Assembly: GCA_035222895.1 (NCBI GenBank)
Contig: JAVYIG010007202.1
Span: 1 to 64,000, forward strand
Direction of reading: 5' to 3'
DNA: 64,000 nt
Source: Strongylocentrotus droebachiensis
Taxonomy: Eukaryota > Echinodermata > Echinoidea > Camarodonta > Strongylocentrotidae
Shown: positions 33,744 to 46,900 of the stretch, piece by piece
Position numbering within the stretch: the stretch's first letter is position 1
Layout: every line of letters starts with the position of its first letter
Made by a program: the position numbers and the translations under genes
The notes under the pieces: generated by a model
What the model was told of the DNA's origin: nothing
Database searches by the model: none
Seen by the model: the letters and a program-made list of their open reading frames with translations, nothing else

Positions 33744-34105
33744 TTAAAGATAAACTTGAGTTCTGGTAAAAAAAGAAAATGAATTCTCACAGAATCTAAC
33801 AAAACTTACACTGAATGTTCAAGATTACAAATAAATGTCATGTGCCAAACAATTTTGGAAGAAAATGTATACTGGCTGAGCAATGAGCATAGAAAGATAA
33901 GGAAATCAGGGTAGTACTAGCTAGCCCTGACACCATGTGTGTTGTGGCATATACATCTTTCTGTGTAAGTGATTGTTTCTTTACCAAGACTCTGCCAAAT
34001 TTATGATGATTTTGATGACTCCAGAACCTTGCATTACACACCATTACTTCCACACCTTTTCTTTCACAATGCAATCGCATTACCAGAACTCGAGTTTATC
34101 TTTAA
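33744..34105 (-). mobile_element. TTAA-flanked MITE, copy D
   Basis: TTAAAGATAAACTTGAG at the left and CTCGAGTTTATCTTTAA at the right. Internal TTTCACAATGCAATCGCAT shows it is inverted relative to copy A. Confidence 0.85.
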
Positions 34106-34310
34106 AGACTCGATTATCGATATGTAAAAATTCATCACATAAATAACATGAGAAACAAAGGTTTTGAAACCAAGGATAAATAACATAATAAGATGAAATA
34201 TGAATTTAAAGTGCTTGTAAAGTTGTAGTGAGTAGATTCTTTTTTAATACTATGATGAGGGCATTTTGCTTTCTTAATATGATTATGAGCAGATGCTTGA
34301 AAATTCCTCG

Positions 34311-34520
34311 CACAGAGATGCCAACCAAGAGGTTGGCATCGCTGTCATGATGTCATCACCATCATCATCACCATCATCATCATCACCATCATCATCACCA
34401 CCATCATCATCACCACCATCATCATCATCACCCTCATCATCATCATCATCATCAATCATCATCTTCATCATTGTGATGATGATGATGAGTGATGGCAGAG
34501 ATGCCAACCTCTTGACACCA
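34311..34520. repeat. (ATC)n microsatellite flanked by inverted GATGCCAACC motifs
   Basis: GATGCCAACCAAGAGGTTGG at 34318 is itself palindromic. After about 110 bp of (CATCATC)n, GAGATGCCAACCTCTTG appears at 34498. Acidic and Ser-rich frames here are artefacts. Confidence 0.85.
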
Positions 34521-34788
34521 AAAAACAGACAGAGTATCCTAAAAGAAAAAAAATCAGATTTCGGAGAGAAATATAGTCTAAGATTTTCACGAAAACTCGA
34601 CACTACCATTGTGATAGTGTGTGATAGTGCATGGTACTACATGTACGGTCTAGTAAAATGTTTGCTCTTTCATTAAAATGTTTAAATTTCAAAGCCTGTT
34701 CAGCATCTAGACAAGGGTGATCTTCTGCCGACGGTGGACGGCTTGTGTGAATATGGGCTGAATATGCCAAAGCGGTCTCGCCAGCGCC

Positions 34789-34945
34789 AACAATAAATCG
34801 GGACAATGTCAATGACTGTCGATGTGGTGCTTTACCTATGGATGTATGGGCTAGGCCTGGCTGGCTAGCTGCGCTACCACGGCCACGACAAGGACATCGA
34901 CACGACAGTCAATGTCCCCGATTTCGTTTTGGCGAAACCGACACG
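34789..34945. repeat. inverted repeat, about 35-bp arms
   Basis: GGCGCCAACAATAAATCGGG-type sequence near 34789 is mirrored by CCCCGATTTCGTTTTGGCG near 34915; GACTGTCG and CGACAGTC lie inside. Confidence 0.55.
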
Positions 34946-34949
34946 ATTT

Positions 34950-36002
34950 GAGCCTTAAAAAATAACAAACAATGACAAATAATAATACCTCAACCTATAC
35001 TTGTTCTGAAAACATTTTAAACTCCACACGAAGTCATATTGAACAGTTTAAAAACAGTTTATCACTCACATTCAGCTTCACTTCGCGGCTTAGCCCCCAG
35101 ATTGTTACAGCGTAAAGCGTCTGTGCTGTTGAAAATCATGCCAATTTCTGAGTGTAGTGAAATTACGTCCGGTCTCGAATCTGGCTAGGCTCAGCGCTAA
35201 AAAAACTCTGGTGTAAAATGAAGGTCATTCTCTTGCTCATTTTCTGTTCATGGAACTTGGCCTTTTCTTTCCTATTAATACTTATTTTTTTTAGGCGACT
35301 GCTGTTTTTTGTCTTGGTTGCATACAGAAAAACAAATTCTTGTCACTGTTTAAATCGTTTTAAATTTGAGCAGAGTTTCTCACTTTCGATTTTAGTTCTC
35401 AATTCAGACGCGTTATTAAATTTCCTTTCCATTCTCTGTCACCCCTCCTCATTCTACTTTTTGGCACCCTCCTTTTTCCAATTCATTGCTAATTTCGTTA
35501 CCGGGGGTAATTTATTTTTATTTTGTTTCTCTTGGGGGGGGGGGGGGGGGGGGTCGTCTGATGTAAATAAAATGACAGGATGTTGTGTTTGTAGCCTATA
35601 CAGTGTATATATTATATACACACTTTTAATGAGATACAATATTATTTGGGCCTCTGTATTAAGTGCACGTACTAATCAAATTAGATCAAGAAAGTTTGTA
35701 ATATGACATAATGACATCACATTTTATGTTGACAAAGAAATTAAAGATAACGTACTCCTTACATATATTTATTTAATTTCTATGGGATCGAATTCCCCCT
35801 CCACCCCCCCCCCCCCCCCTCAATTATTCCACTCTCTCCCTTTCTCTTCTTCCTCTCTCCCTTCCTCTCTCAATCTGTCTTTTTATCTCTTTGCCTCTCA
35901 ATCTAAACTCCCCCTCTGAAAGGGTACCAATCAGGCATCAAAACATGTTTTAAACTTTTGCTCTTGATGATGTGGCTGTACTGTGGTACTGTATTAACCA
36001 TA
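34950..36002. other. no recognisable gene
   Basis: It contains poly-G (35534-35553) and poly-C (35805-35820) runs and a pyrimidine-rich stretch (35820-35900). No domain is recognisable in the plus-strand frame 35218-35706. Confidence 0.5.
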
Positions 36003-36280
36003 CACTATGAACATGACGGACAAAGAAAGCGGACAAAATATACAGTTCCTCATTCTACCCTCAACAATTGCAATGGTAGACAAAGAAACATCCCTTCACT
36101 TCTATTACCAGTATGTAAAAATCTGTAGAACAGGTGTCACATGAATATTCACCTGTTCTACACATTTTTACATACGGTAAGCAGTGAAGGGATGTTCCTT
36201 TGTCTACCATATCAATTGCTGAGGGTAGAATGAGGAACTGTATATTTTGTCCGCTTTCTTTGTCCGTCATGTTCATAGTG
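36003..36280. mobile_element. near-perfect palindrome, about 130-bp arms
   Basis: CACTATGAACATGACGGACA at the left end and TGTCCGTCATGTTCATAGTG at the right end; the arms stay paired to a loop of about 12 bp at TCACATGAATATT. There is no coding capacity. Confidence 0.9.
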
Positions 36281-36445
36281 ATATTACCTCTCAAAGAGAT
36301 ATTGCAATTGAAAAAAGAGCAATCTCATATAGTGAACAGTAAAACATCTTATTGATTAGACAACTACCTACTCATATACATGTAGTATAGGGCTCACACA
36401 GAACTCAAGTCACATATTGGTACACTAAACCTCACCCTAAAAATT

Positions 36446-36494
36446 CACAGCTCACTAAAATAATAAAATTATTGCATTATTTTAGTGAGCTGTG
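36446..36494. repeat. perfect hairpin, 19-bp arms
   Basis: CACAGCTCACTAAAATAAT and its exact inverse around an 11-nt AT loop. The following poly-G run (36501-36512) is separate. Confidence 0.9.
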
Positions 36495-37404
36495 CCTTAT
36501 TGGGGGGGGGGGGAGGAGGGGCTTGAATCGTAATACCTTTTTGAAAAATGACAAGACCAGCAATACAAAGGGGTTTCTTGTGACTGTTCCACAGACAAAT
36601 GCTATTACATGATTTTATTTTGCACAAATAAATTGCAAAAAAAGAAGAAGAAAAAATTACAAGACTTAATACAAAAGGGAACTAGGCAAGCTAAACTTAT
36701 TCAGGCAAGGTCATTAGTCTTTGTCCAAGGTGACTATAAAAAATAATATTACAAATATTTTCTTTCAATAATTACACACAAAATCCTACAAAACATTTAA
36801 TTACATGATACATGGAAGCAACATAGAAAATGGAAGTCCTATCACTAATATACAATAATGTTTTTGTTTTTTTCACTAATAAGGAAGAAAATGACAAAAG
36901 TTTTGGTGCCTTAATTGTGACAGTTGATGTGTTCTACTGAACTCACATTCATCTGTCTGGACTTAAATATACACAAGCACAAGTTATATACAAATATTAA
37001 AATAATACATTTATTTCCTGCTAATAGCCAGCAAAATGTTGACTCGTAACCTTGAAAGCAGAAACAAAGTTAATTGTGTTTTTCTGGCTCTGACAGAGCA
37101 GCCAGGAATATCTAGGAGTAGGTATGAGCTTTCACTGTTTTAAACACCAATATTGAATACTATCCGTTATTTCATTATTTCCAAGACATGGCAATTACTT
37201 TGTCCAGTGAACATTGCATGTTGGAATGATTATGAACATTTTGATAGAAAATATTCATTACAATAGCGCCTTTACACCCCCCCCCCCCCCCTCTTTGTTT
37301 TCAAATCACCATAATAAACATTATTAGGAGTATCTCATTAAAAATATGGCATCTTGTAAAATATAATTTGTTTAAACACAATAACTGCATCAAATAAAAT
37401 CAAC

Positions 37405-37563
37405 TGGGTTTTGTTGCATAAAACTTATCATTGATGGTAAACTTGCCATTAATGGTAACTTCCATGGAAATCTTGATTTGAATGGCTGTTGAGTGATGTT
37501 GCCATGGTAGTTAATATTGATGTCATGGTTACCATCAATGGTAAGTTTTATGAAACGGGGCCC
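37405..37563. mobile_element. hairpin MITE, CATAAAAC family
   Basis: GTTGCATAAAACTTATCATT then GATGGTAA is inverted at the right (TTACCATCAATGGTAAGTTT, then TATGAAACGGGGCCC). Confidence 0.75.
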
Positions 37564-38298
37564 TGGAAGATAGTTTTGCCTAAAAAATAAAAAAGTGCTG
37601 TACAGGTATATTGCTATATCAATTTTAATCATTAAAATAAAATCAGAAACTTTTTTTTTAAAACCAAGAAAATACATTTCTCCAATGTATTGACCAGTAC
37701 TGCTTCATGATCATCTGTTCACAGTAAGGAATTAATTTTTAATGAAGACAGAAACTAATGTAGTCTGGATTAAATGGAAGGTCAAGTTGTGGTCAATTTT
37801 TTCAGAGGAACGCCAAAGGAGAATCGCCCCCTCAAAATAATTACTCTCCAAATGCCCAAATATTGGACTATGGAAAGAAATAGCTTATAAGTTATGACCA
37901 AACGTGTGTGTAGCCCCATATGTGCCAATATCTGTCTGCAGGGCAGTTGACTTTCAGTATTAAAGGTATACTCAATTTCTTCTAATTTTGATGATTAAAA
38001 AAAAACCTCACCATATACATAAATTCCTATGTATTACATAACCAACATCTCTGATTTACTTCCAAATGGTTTGTTACACAGAGTCACCACTTGCCGAGTA
38101 CCTAACTTCATGTTTGAAAAACAGTTACCTACTGTTAGACTGAATGAATTCAGTTTGGAACCTATGCTTACATTGAGTCTATAAAAACGTAAATTTACAT
38201 CCTAAAAAAACACAATCTCCTCCTTCAAACATTTAACTTTTTAAGACTACAGTGGGAGAGTACGAAAGCATCTAGGTTTGCATAGAACTATGGGGGAA

Positions 38299-38616
38299 CT
38301 GGGGGGTGTTTCACAAAGATTCTAAGTTGAACTTAACTCTAAGTTGGACTTCAACAATTATGGAGAGACATATGTAGCCTTAAAATAAAATATATTCAAA
38401 AGCAAATATTCAAGTATTTTAGAATTTTCATAAATTCCAAATCAAGAACATGAAATCTTCCATGATAATAGGAAATATGAATGATTTGAATCAACATGTT
38501 ATGCCTTTTAAAATAACTTTTCAAGTATATTTTCAAAGATGCTAACGGTTTTCCATAATTGTTAAGTCCAATTTAGAGAAAGGTTCAACTTAGGATCTTT
38601 GTGAAACACCCCCCAG
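38299..38616. mobile_element. hairpin MITE, GTGTTTCACAAAG family
   Basis: CTGGGGGGTGTTTCACAAAG and CTTTGTGAAACACCCCCCAG ends; AAGTTGGACTT and AAGTCCAATTT lie inside. Confidence 0.85.
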
Positions 38617-39330
38617 GACATCTCTTCGGGAAACTGGCCTGGTTAAAGTAATGAAAACACTTCCTATATGTACACATTAACAATATACAAACAATCAATT
38701 AAACATCAAATATACTACACATTATCACAAAATATGCATAAACAGGAACATTGCATTTCACATACGAAACATGAATTGTTTTTTCGTGTTTCTAAACATC
38801 GCTTTTTTTATTCTACTTCTTTCGAGCCTCCTCAACAAATCAATTCTACTTTTCAGCAATATAACGTTCAAAGCCTACCTCACAATATACGATCCAACTG
38901 CGATCGGGTCTTGGAAACATTTGCAATAGCATTCGATGTGAAATTTCAACATGAACGATCTAGGACCTGAATAGTCATCATTATATGAAGAAAAAAAAAA
39001 ATCCTGTTAGACCAAGTTGTCAGAAGGCCTTTTCGACCAACATGTTAGTCTTATAAGACGGTCTTGTGGACCCTAGCCTCGGAATATGGGAGATTGCGAT
39101 TTTCCGTGTAGAAGGAAAAGCAAAATCAACTCTGTATTGATTTGAAGTGTCGGCAGACCAGTCATGTGACCAGTCATGTGACCAGTCATGTGGCTTACGA
39201 CTGTGTATGGATGAAGTCAGTTTGGCCGTTTTTACACTAGAAGGCTAGTTAGCAAAGCGCTGCAAAATTTTCTAATTTTTTTAGAAGTCATATCCTCACT
39301 CAGAATTTTAGTCAGGAAAATGTCTAATGT

Positions 39331-39716
39331 TTAAAGATAAAGTTGACTTCTGGTCATGCGATTGCATAGTGGAAGAAACGTTATGGAATCGATCAGAAAG
39401 GTTTATCATCTAGCATTTATAAGTATTGGTGTATACTGCAAGGTTCTGGAATCATCAAAATGATAAGAAATTTGGCTGAGTTCTGGTAAAGTTACAAGCA
39501 CTGTACACAGAAAGATGTATATGGGACTACACAGACATAAAAATCTGTCCTGATTTTTATGATGTTACATGCCATATTTAGATTATTAAGGCATTTGAAG
39601 AGCCATGCTTTTCAGGGAACATTTTTTATCTGATGTTCTTCCACACTTGCATAATAACAATGATAACGCTCACAAATTATTTGTCAGCTCTTCCCAGAAC
39701 TCAACTTTCTCTTTAA
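39331..39716 (+). mobile_element. TTAA-flanked MITE, copy E (386 bp)
   Basis: TTAAAGATAAAGTTGAC at the left and CTCAACTTTCTCTTTAA at the right. It is the best complete copy and the reference for the interrupted copy at 11797-17336. Confidence 0.85.
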
Positions 39717-40145
39717 TACTGCCTATCTATGAAGAACGGATCGGAATCAGATCGGAATCAGATCGCAGTCGGATCGCATACAGTGCTGTGGGCTTGTACA
39801 CAGGAGAATGAATGAATGAATGAATGGTACACAAGCAGCACTATATCACTCACTATCTTTGGTTAATGCTATCACCAGGATAAGAATAATATCCAGAGAT
39901 ATATTTCATAAAAACATGTTTACAAAGTAAATATCTACCATAACAAACAATCTGAAGACAATGGGCTTAATGGAATGGGAATGCTTCTACCTTTTAAATG
40001 TCAATTTTATCAAACGTGTATAAGTCACACAATCCCTCTTTAGGGATGGTTGAAAGATTGATATGAAATGATGTTGTATCACAATCATATGATTCTATCA
40101 ACCAAACACATCATGGTATTAGAATTTGAAGGGCAAAAATATGTA

Positions 40146-40461
40146 CAGGGGGGTGTTTCACAAAGATCCTAAGTAAAACTTTAACACTAAGTTGGACTTA
40201 AAGGTTTTGGAGAGCCATTTGTAGCCTTAAAATGAAATATATTCAAAAGCAGAAATTCAAGTATTTTAGACTTTTTATAAATTCCACATCAAGAACCTGA
40301 AATTTCCTTGATAATAGAAAATATAAACGATTTGAAACAACATTTTATTCCTTTCAAAATAACTTTTACAAAATATTTTCAAAGATGCTAACTGCTTTCC
40401 ATAATTTGTAAGTCCAACTTAGAGATAAGTTCAACTTAGGATCTTTGTGAAACACTCCCAG
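40146..40461. mobile_element. hairpin MITE, GTGTTTCACAAAG family
   Basis: CAGGGGGGTGTTTCACAAAG at the left, CTTTGTGAAACACTCCCAG at the right. The interior is clearly homologous to 38299-38616. Confidence 0.85.
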
Positions 40462-41034
40462 GCTTCTTATGATTGAGTTGTACAAGTAATTGGAAGGAAA
40501 CAAAATTATGAAAAAAAAAACATTGTCTCACATAAGTGACAGATGCAAACAAAATGTGTCCTTTTATCATTCACTGGGTCTCTTACATTTATATAATGTA
40601 TGGCTGGCATGCAGATGAGAGATTCAGACAAAATAAATACATTCTGAAATATTGTCCCAAACAACAACAAAAATGGCAGGCATAAATTTGTTACTTCCTT
40701 TAAGAAAAATCCAACAACAAGTTGTTTTCAAATCTAATTCTTTGGGCAGTGAATAAAGTAAACCACTTATTCAGTATAATTTAAACATCTTAATAAACAA
40801 AACTCTACAACATATTCCCAATTACGGAAACCATCCCTTTGGTTTGTTTTAAATTTGGCATATCAAATACAAAATATAATAGGAGTTGGTACATGTATAC
40901 CAAAGCAGAATACTATGGCAACATATCCTCACACCTTCTGCTCAATTTGCAAAACATTAGAAAAATTCTACAACTTTACTAGATTTATACTCCATCAAAT
41001 TTCCTCTAAAGGCCTGGCTTGTTTCATCATAAAA

Positions 41035-41130
41035 CAGGGCCTAGGTCCTAGTTACATTTGTAAAGGATTTAATATAATGTTTCTAAGCGCTTTACATTGT
41101 AATTACTATGACCTCATTAATTGGATTCAT
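41035..41130 (+). repeat. dispersed GCGC short repeat
   Basis: GTTTCTAAGCGCTTTACATT then TAATTGGATTC parallels 3380-3440. Confidence 0.5.
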
Positions 41131-41394
41131 TGTTATCAGCGCATGATCATAGCGCACATGCTCTGCTCCTGGGGAGTATGAATACACGATATATGTTTGT
41201 ATCAAAATACAAAACATTAAAGAGATTATTGGTACTACAAATTTCGAAAAGTAGTAACAAAAACAAAAACAGACATACTAAAGCTTTTCATCTTGCCCTC
41301 ATCAGAGTATATCCCAAGATTCGGTGCCCACAGAAAGAGTTCCTGAGGACTCTTGCATTATTCTAGCTAGCATTGCTACAGCCTGTTGTCAATA

Positions 41395-41520
41395 AAGGCA
41401 TCGTTTAACAATGTTAAATCTGAGATGCGCGGTCCTGCGTGTTAACAGTGTCTGTGATATGGTGCAATAGTGAAGCTCTACAAAATTGCGCTTCAAAATG
41501 ATCATGAAGTGCCTCAAAAA
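41395..41520 (-). repeat. fragment of the 44514-44896 MITE family
   Basis: The reverse of TTGAGGCACTTCTTGATCAT ... ATCTCAGATTTAACATTG. Truncated on one side. Confidence 0.65.
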
Positions 41521-41769
41521 AGGAAATATCTTTTATTATGTATATTTATGACATTAACTCTTGGTGAAAGTATCAACAATAAATATATAAATAAATACAA
41601 ATTTGGCTTTTAGAGTAAATTGCAAAAAAGAATGTAGTGCAGCAAAATTAAGTCAGTGTACATGCATTTGCATAATCATAGGTTTCTAATACCCTCTAAT
41701 CCCCTCAACAAAATATGACAGAGTTCCCAATTTCAGCTTTACTTTTTGATGGAAAATAGAGTTAATAAG

Positions 41770-42375
41770 CATTAAAGGGCCTTCTAGATGTTGGAGCATT
41801 GATGCTAGTCCCATACATAACAAAATATGTTGGTAACCATGACAGAGTTAATGGCCAAAGGTGTACCGGTACATAATACAGTCATATACAAAATAAAAAA
41901 CATTTTTAGTCGCGAAGGGCTTAGCAGGCCCAGTATTAAGGAACCAAGTTATAAATATACATAATAAAAATGTTTAAAATGATTAAGGACCTTTGGGACT
42001 AGAAGTGTAGACCCATAGTCCTAAAAAAAACACTGAATATTTAAAATGATAAAGGGCGTTGGTGACTATTTGCAGAGTAGACCCTCGTCCCATACATTAA
42101 AAAGAATGTTTAAAATTATCAAGGGCCTTCTGGAAAATGGACTCTGGTCCCATACACAGTAAAAAAATGTTTGCTTCTAGACTCTGGACCCAGTCCCATA
42201 GGTAACAAAACATGTTTGTAATTTAGACAGGGCATCACCTTTTTCAAGGGCCTTCTAGAAAATGGACTCTGGTCCCATACACAGCAAAAAGTGTTTCCTT
42301 TTCCACTTTGGACCCAGTCCCATAGGTAACAAAACATGTTTGTAATTTAGCTAGACGGGGCATCACCTCTTTCTC
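41770..42375 (-). repeat. degenerate tandem repeat, about 120-bp unit
   Basis: AGGGCCTTCTRGAAAATGGA followed by CTCTGGTCCCATACACAG recurs at 42121 and 42243, with GTCCCATAGGTAACAAAACA in each. Older units extend left to about 41775. Confidence 0.75.
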
Positions 42376-43369
42376 TCAGGGGGGATTGTCCTTGATCATG
42401 TGAGGCCTCCATGTGTGGTGCTGGATGGGTAATGTATTGATCTGATAGAAAGCCAACAAATAAATAACAAATAAAAACAAATGTGCATGAAACAAAAGCA
42501 GGTCTCTCATAAATAAATAAATAAATAAATTAATTAATAATAAAATAAATACTAAGAAATAATTTTAAAAAGGTAGGTCTTTTGGAATGAAAAGCTATTG
42601 TGATTTTCTTTTTTTTCTCTCCAAGCAAATTAAAAACTATGAGAGAAATAAAATGTCTTATTGCCTGTGGAGACAAGGTTCAGTTTCCCTTGCCTATTAT
42701 TGTCTAGTATGGTGAAAAACGGATCCATGTCCAATGTCACATTTGCAAAATGGTGCAAAAGGGATGCACCCTTAAAGCCAAGAATCATTATAAAAATAAA
42801 CGTGTATCCAAGCATTATATTATGGTACCATGAACATTACATTAACAAATTTATAACCTACTCTAGAGCGATGGTAAGCTTTTTTACCTTTGGTTATTTG
42901 GTACTTTTTGTTAGCCAAACATCAAACAGTTGACAAAAAAACCTCACATTATACTTCTTTACAAAAGTTTATCCACATTCTAAATACACACACTACGTTT
43001 TTCATCATACTCCCGGCAAGATAATGATGCATTTTAAAAATTTACAAAAATAAAATGAGGATTTTCATGACGTAGGAAAGTGCTTATTTCCATGAATTTG
43101 AATCCCTTACAAAAAGAATACTGTTAGCAGAATCTACATATACACAGGTGATGATTTAATGATAATCATCAATTCAAAACAAATATCTACAACATTCCTT
43201 TATAGGAAAAGCTATTTCACAGTGTTGGTCTATCATCACTGATTTGATGTATGTACATGAATTGTATAAACTACTTTTAATAGTTGCAATGCATATCTCT
43301 GCATTATATTTTAATTACATTACACTCAATTCCTATACTCACTCAAGAAATTAGAGGCAATTATAGGCA

Positions 43370-43514
43370 GCCCTGTTTCATAAAACTTTTGATCAATAAC
43401 AAGTGCCACAGATCTATGACAAATCTGTTTATAGCCAATCAACTGCAAGGATTTCAGAAGCTTATATTATTATCGCATCTTGTTCTTGATAACACGTTTT
43501 ATGTAACAGGGTCC
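43370..43514. mobile_element. hairpin MITE, CATAAAAC family
   Basis: CCCTGTTTCATAAAACTTTT at the left, CGTTTTATGTAACAGGG at the right; ATCAATAACAAG and CTTGTTCTTGAT inside. Confidence 0.75.
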
Positions 43515-43971
43515 AGGATATCAAATACGTTGACTTTCCAGAGAACATACAGTACTCCCTATATGAATCCCATTCACTTCACATAAAATACACAATGCCT
43601 AGGTTTAATATACAAATCGACTGTATGTTTTTAACTCATGATTTGCTACGGATCAAAACGCTAGACTACCATGCGGTTTGGAGTATACTGAACATGTACA
43701 CGGCATGTGTGACAACAGTCCACTGTGGCAATCCACTACTTGTTCTATTGGTTACCCCAAGCAGCTAAAGAGTTAAGCCAGGGCTCTGCACAGACTCTTT
43801 TGGAAGGGAGTTCAGACTGACTGTTTTAGAGTCTGTATGCACAAGCTCTATGTATGGTTGTCAAATTAGGGGGGTCCAGACTTGGATTTTGGGCGCCCAT
43901 GTCTCGCGGGCACCTGTTGGCGTTGAGCCCCGGTCACCCATGAACCTTGAAAATGTTGAAGACATTACTTT

Positions 43972-46900
43972 CTACCTTTTGAATATGAGTTGTCTGTGCA
44001 TTCTCTTAGCTTCATTGTTGAGTTTTGTCCTTATGGCGTCTTTGACTGCTCTGGCCGGTACACCGGTCACTCGCTGGACGTAATCTGTGATTTGAATGGA
44101 ATTGAATGTATTCACCACTTTCATTAAAAAATCAACATAATAACAGATTTCTTACAAATATGAATTAGATACTTAAATCGAAAACACACTAAAGGAAATT
44201 AGGAAGTAGATGGATCGTCAAAAAGTTACAGAAACCTATAGGTAGATGATCCGACAATAAATACAAAACTAACACAGAAAAGAGACAAAGATATAATACA
44301 ATTGTAAATTACAAATATGAAAAGGGTGGTTGTTAGGTTCAAAGCTTCTGCATCAGCTGCAGTTTTAGATTATGCTTAATACTGCTTTGATGATGAAAAT
44401 CAAAGAGATTTATATATAAATGTAAATAATAACAATCATAATTTTGGAGGTGTTGTGGTGAAGAGATTCATTTAGTAGACCTTTTTAACAAGGTTTCAAT
44501 CTTAGCCTGGCATTAAAGGGATCCGGTAACTTTGTCTCAGATTCTGAAACAAAATTCTGGATTTAGCTCATGATGCAATGATAATTATAAACCTTTAGGT
44601 CAGTCAGGAACCCCATGACTTTTTCCAGCCGATCGCCTGTCTGATTATCAAGATATTTATGATTGGAATTACACATTTTGAAAACCATTCGCCTGACGGT
44701 TTTCATAACACTACAGTCTATTGGGGAAAACGAGTATGGTAAAACCGGTCACTCAAATTTTTTTACTTTTTTGAGGCACTTCTTGATCATTTTGAAGCTC
44801 GTTTTTTTTAGGGCTTCAATATTACACCATATCACAGACACTGATAACACGTAGGGCCGTGTATCTCAGATTTAACATTGTTAAACGATACCTTTAAAAG
44901 GCAATCCAACCTTTCTAGCTAAACAGAAATTAGAGAAACAGGTCACTGAATGTTGAAACAAAAAGGCCAATCATAACAAGGTTATGATGTTTGAAGTCGG
45001 GATCACTATATAAACAGGGTTTCTAGCATTTCAGGATATTTCCCTAAAGAAGTTTCAAATTTCCAGGATCATTACTCTAACCTATTTCCAGTTTGAAACA
45101 TCTTCAAAAGGTCTTAGAAACGTCTTCAAAATGTTTCTTGTCATAGCCTACAGACAAATTGATTACCGTACATTCTTTTTGAGTAAATGCAATACCAAGG
45201 TGAATAGTGATAACACCAGTAGTAATTTCTGGTATGTCTTTGGTTGTAATTTGTGTTATTATGTTTCTATACCAAAGCCTCTACCATTTTATACTCATGT
45301 TCAATTGTGTGTTGTATTTATTCCTGATTTTGTATAAATTGATAGTACCTGTATGTTAATTGACGTTATATAAATTGAAGAAACAGCCGGGAAATGATTT
45401 TTATGCCATGTTCTTTTGTGCACGATCAATAAATTTGAACTTGAACTTGAACTTGAACTTGAATTATGCTTTTATGAAACGCACCTGAAACCTGTCAAGG
45501 ACTTACCAAGTATTGCTTCAACTTTTTCTGGATCTAATCTGGTCTTGTTGGTCGGTAGCCCTGTGGTCCTGGAGATAGTGTTACTGGTCCCGCCCAGGGT
45601 GGATCTACTCAGGATCTTCCGCGGGAAGAGACACATCAAGAGGTCAGAGGTCAGCTTGCGGAAGTTTGTATGGTTGCACCGGTCTAGGAGTCTCTTGTCA
45701 ACCTTCACATTGTTACTTAGGCTGATCTCAACCTGAGAGTGTCAAAGAAAGAAAGATAGTCAGTGTGGTCTAGGAACCACTGGTTCTACATTAGGAGTCT
45801 CTTGTCAACCTTCACGTTGTTACTTAGACTGATCTCAACCTGAGAGTGTCAGAGAAAGAAATATAGTCAGTGTGGTCTAGGAACCAATGATCTTACATTA
45901 GGAGTCTCTTGTCAACCTTCACATTGTTACTTAGGCTGATCTCAACCTGAGAGTGTCAAAGAAAGAAATATAGTCAGTGTGGTCTAGGAACCAATGATCT
46001 TACATTAGGAGTCTCTTGTCAACCTTCACATTGTTACTTAGACTGACTGATCTCAACCTGAGAGTGTCAAAGAAAGAAATATAGTCAGTGTGGTCTAGGA
46101 ACCAATGATCTTACATTAGGAGTCTCTTGTCAACCTTCACAATGTTACTTAGGCTGATCTCAACCTGAAATTGTCAAAGGAACACAACAAACCAATTAAG
46201 TAATTTAGTAGTTGGCTCATGAGGAGGGAAATCAACACCATTCCAGTGTTTACCCGATAGCAGGTGTTTAAACCGGCTTGATGTAATGCTCTCCCTTCTA
46301 AACCCATTCTCCCATATGGCAAAGTAATTATCTTACACCCAAATAAAAGACTCTCCAAGACACTAGGGGGTATTTCTTGATTGGACTACGGGTTTGCTCT
46401 GTGCAGACTTGTATACACATTAATGATATTCCACCATGTCTGGTGTCAGCGAATTATAACCTTTTCCACATTGACGACCCTCTCCCTATAAATACATACA
46501 TCCCTGTACTTGCAAGCTTGCCAGAAGCTTGTCTGACATAACAGCTGATACATGCAAGCTGAATTTTAATGCAGATAAATGTGATCACATATAGTAGGTT
46601 ATGCTGATAGCTTGTCATATATTATTTCTTGGAAACAACATCCATACATTTTTAACATTTCCATCCATATCAGAGGTGATAGTGAGCACTAAAAAAAAAT
46701 TGCATCTAACAACAATTCCCCCCTTTTTGAGTATGAAAATCTGGGCAAAATCAGGGAGGGGAATCGGGAAATGGGGTAATTATCAGGCCTGCAATATGTT
46801 TATTGGCCTTTTCACTCAATACAGTCTCTGATTTCACAGGTATTGACAGTTTCCTGAAGACTTACCGAATCTTCTGTCTGCTTGCCCCCCGGTCTCACGA

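Larger units (their letters stand above)
36515..43971. other. no coding exon; possible 3' region of the BEN gene plus repeats
   Basis: About 7.4 kb downstream of the BEN stop codon. MITEs and a tandem repeat are listed separately. The minus-strand AATAAA signals are many (for example near 37013) and none is decisive. Confidence 0.5.

Noticed and set aside
34283-34676. Asp-rich or Ser-rich protein frames
   Set aside because: They are translations of the (ATC)n microsatellite.
35218-35706. 162-residue hydrophobic frame as a membrane protein gene
   Set aside because: T-rich composition and a poly-G run explain the open frame; there is no recognisable family, splice signal or neighbour support.
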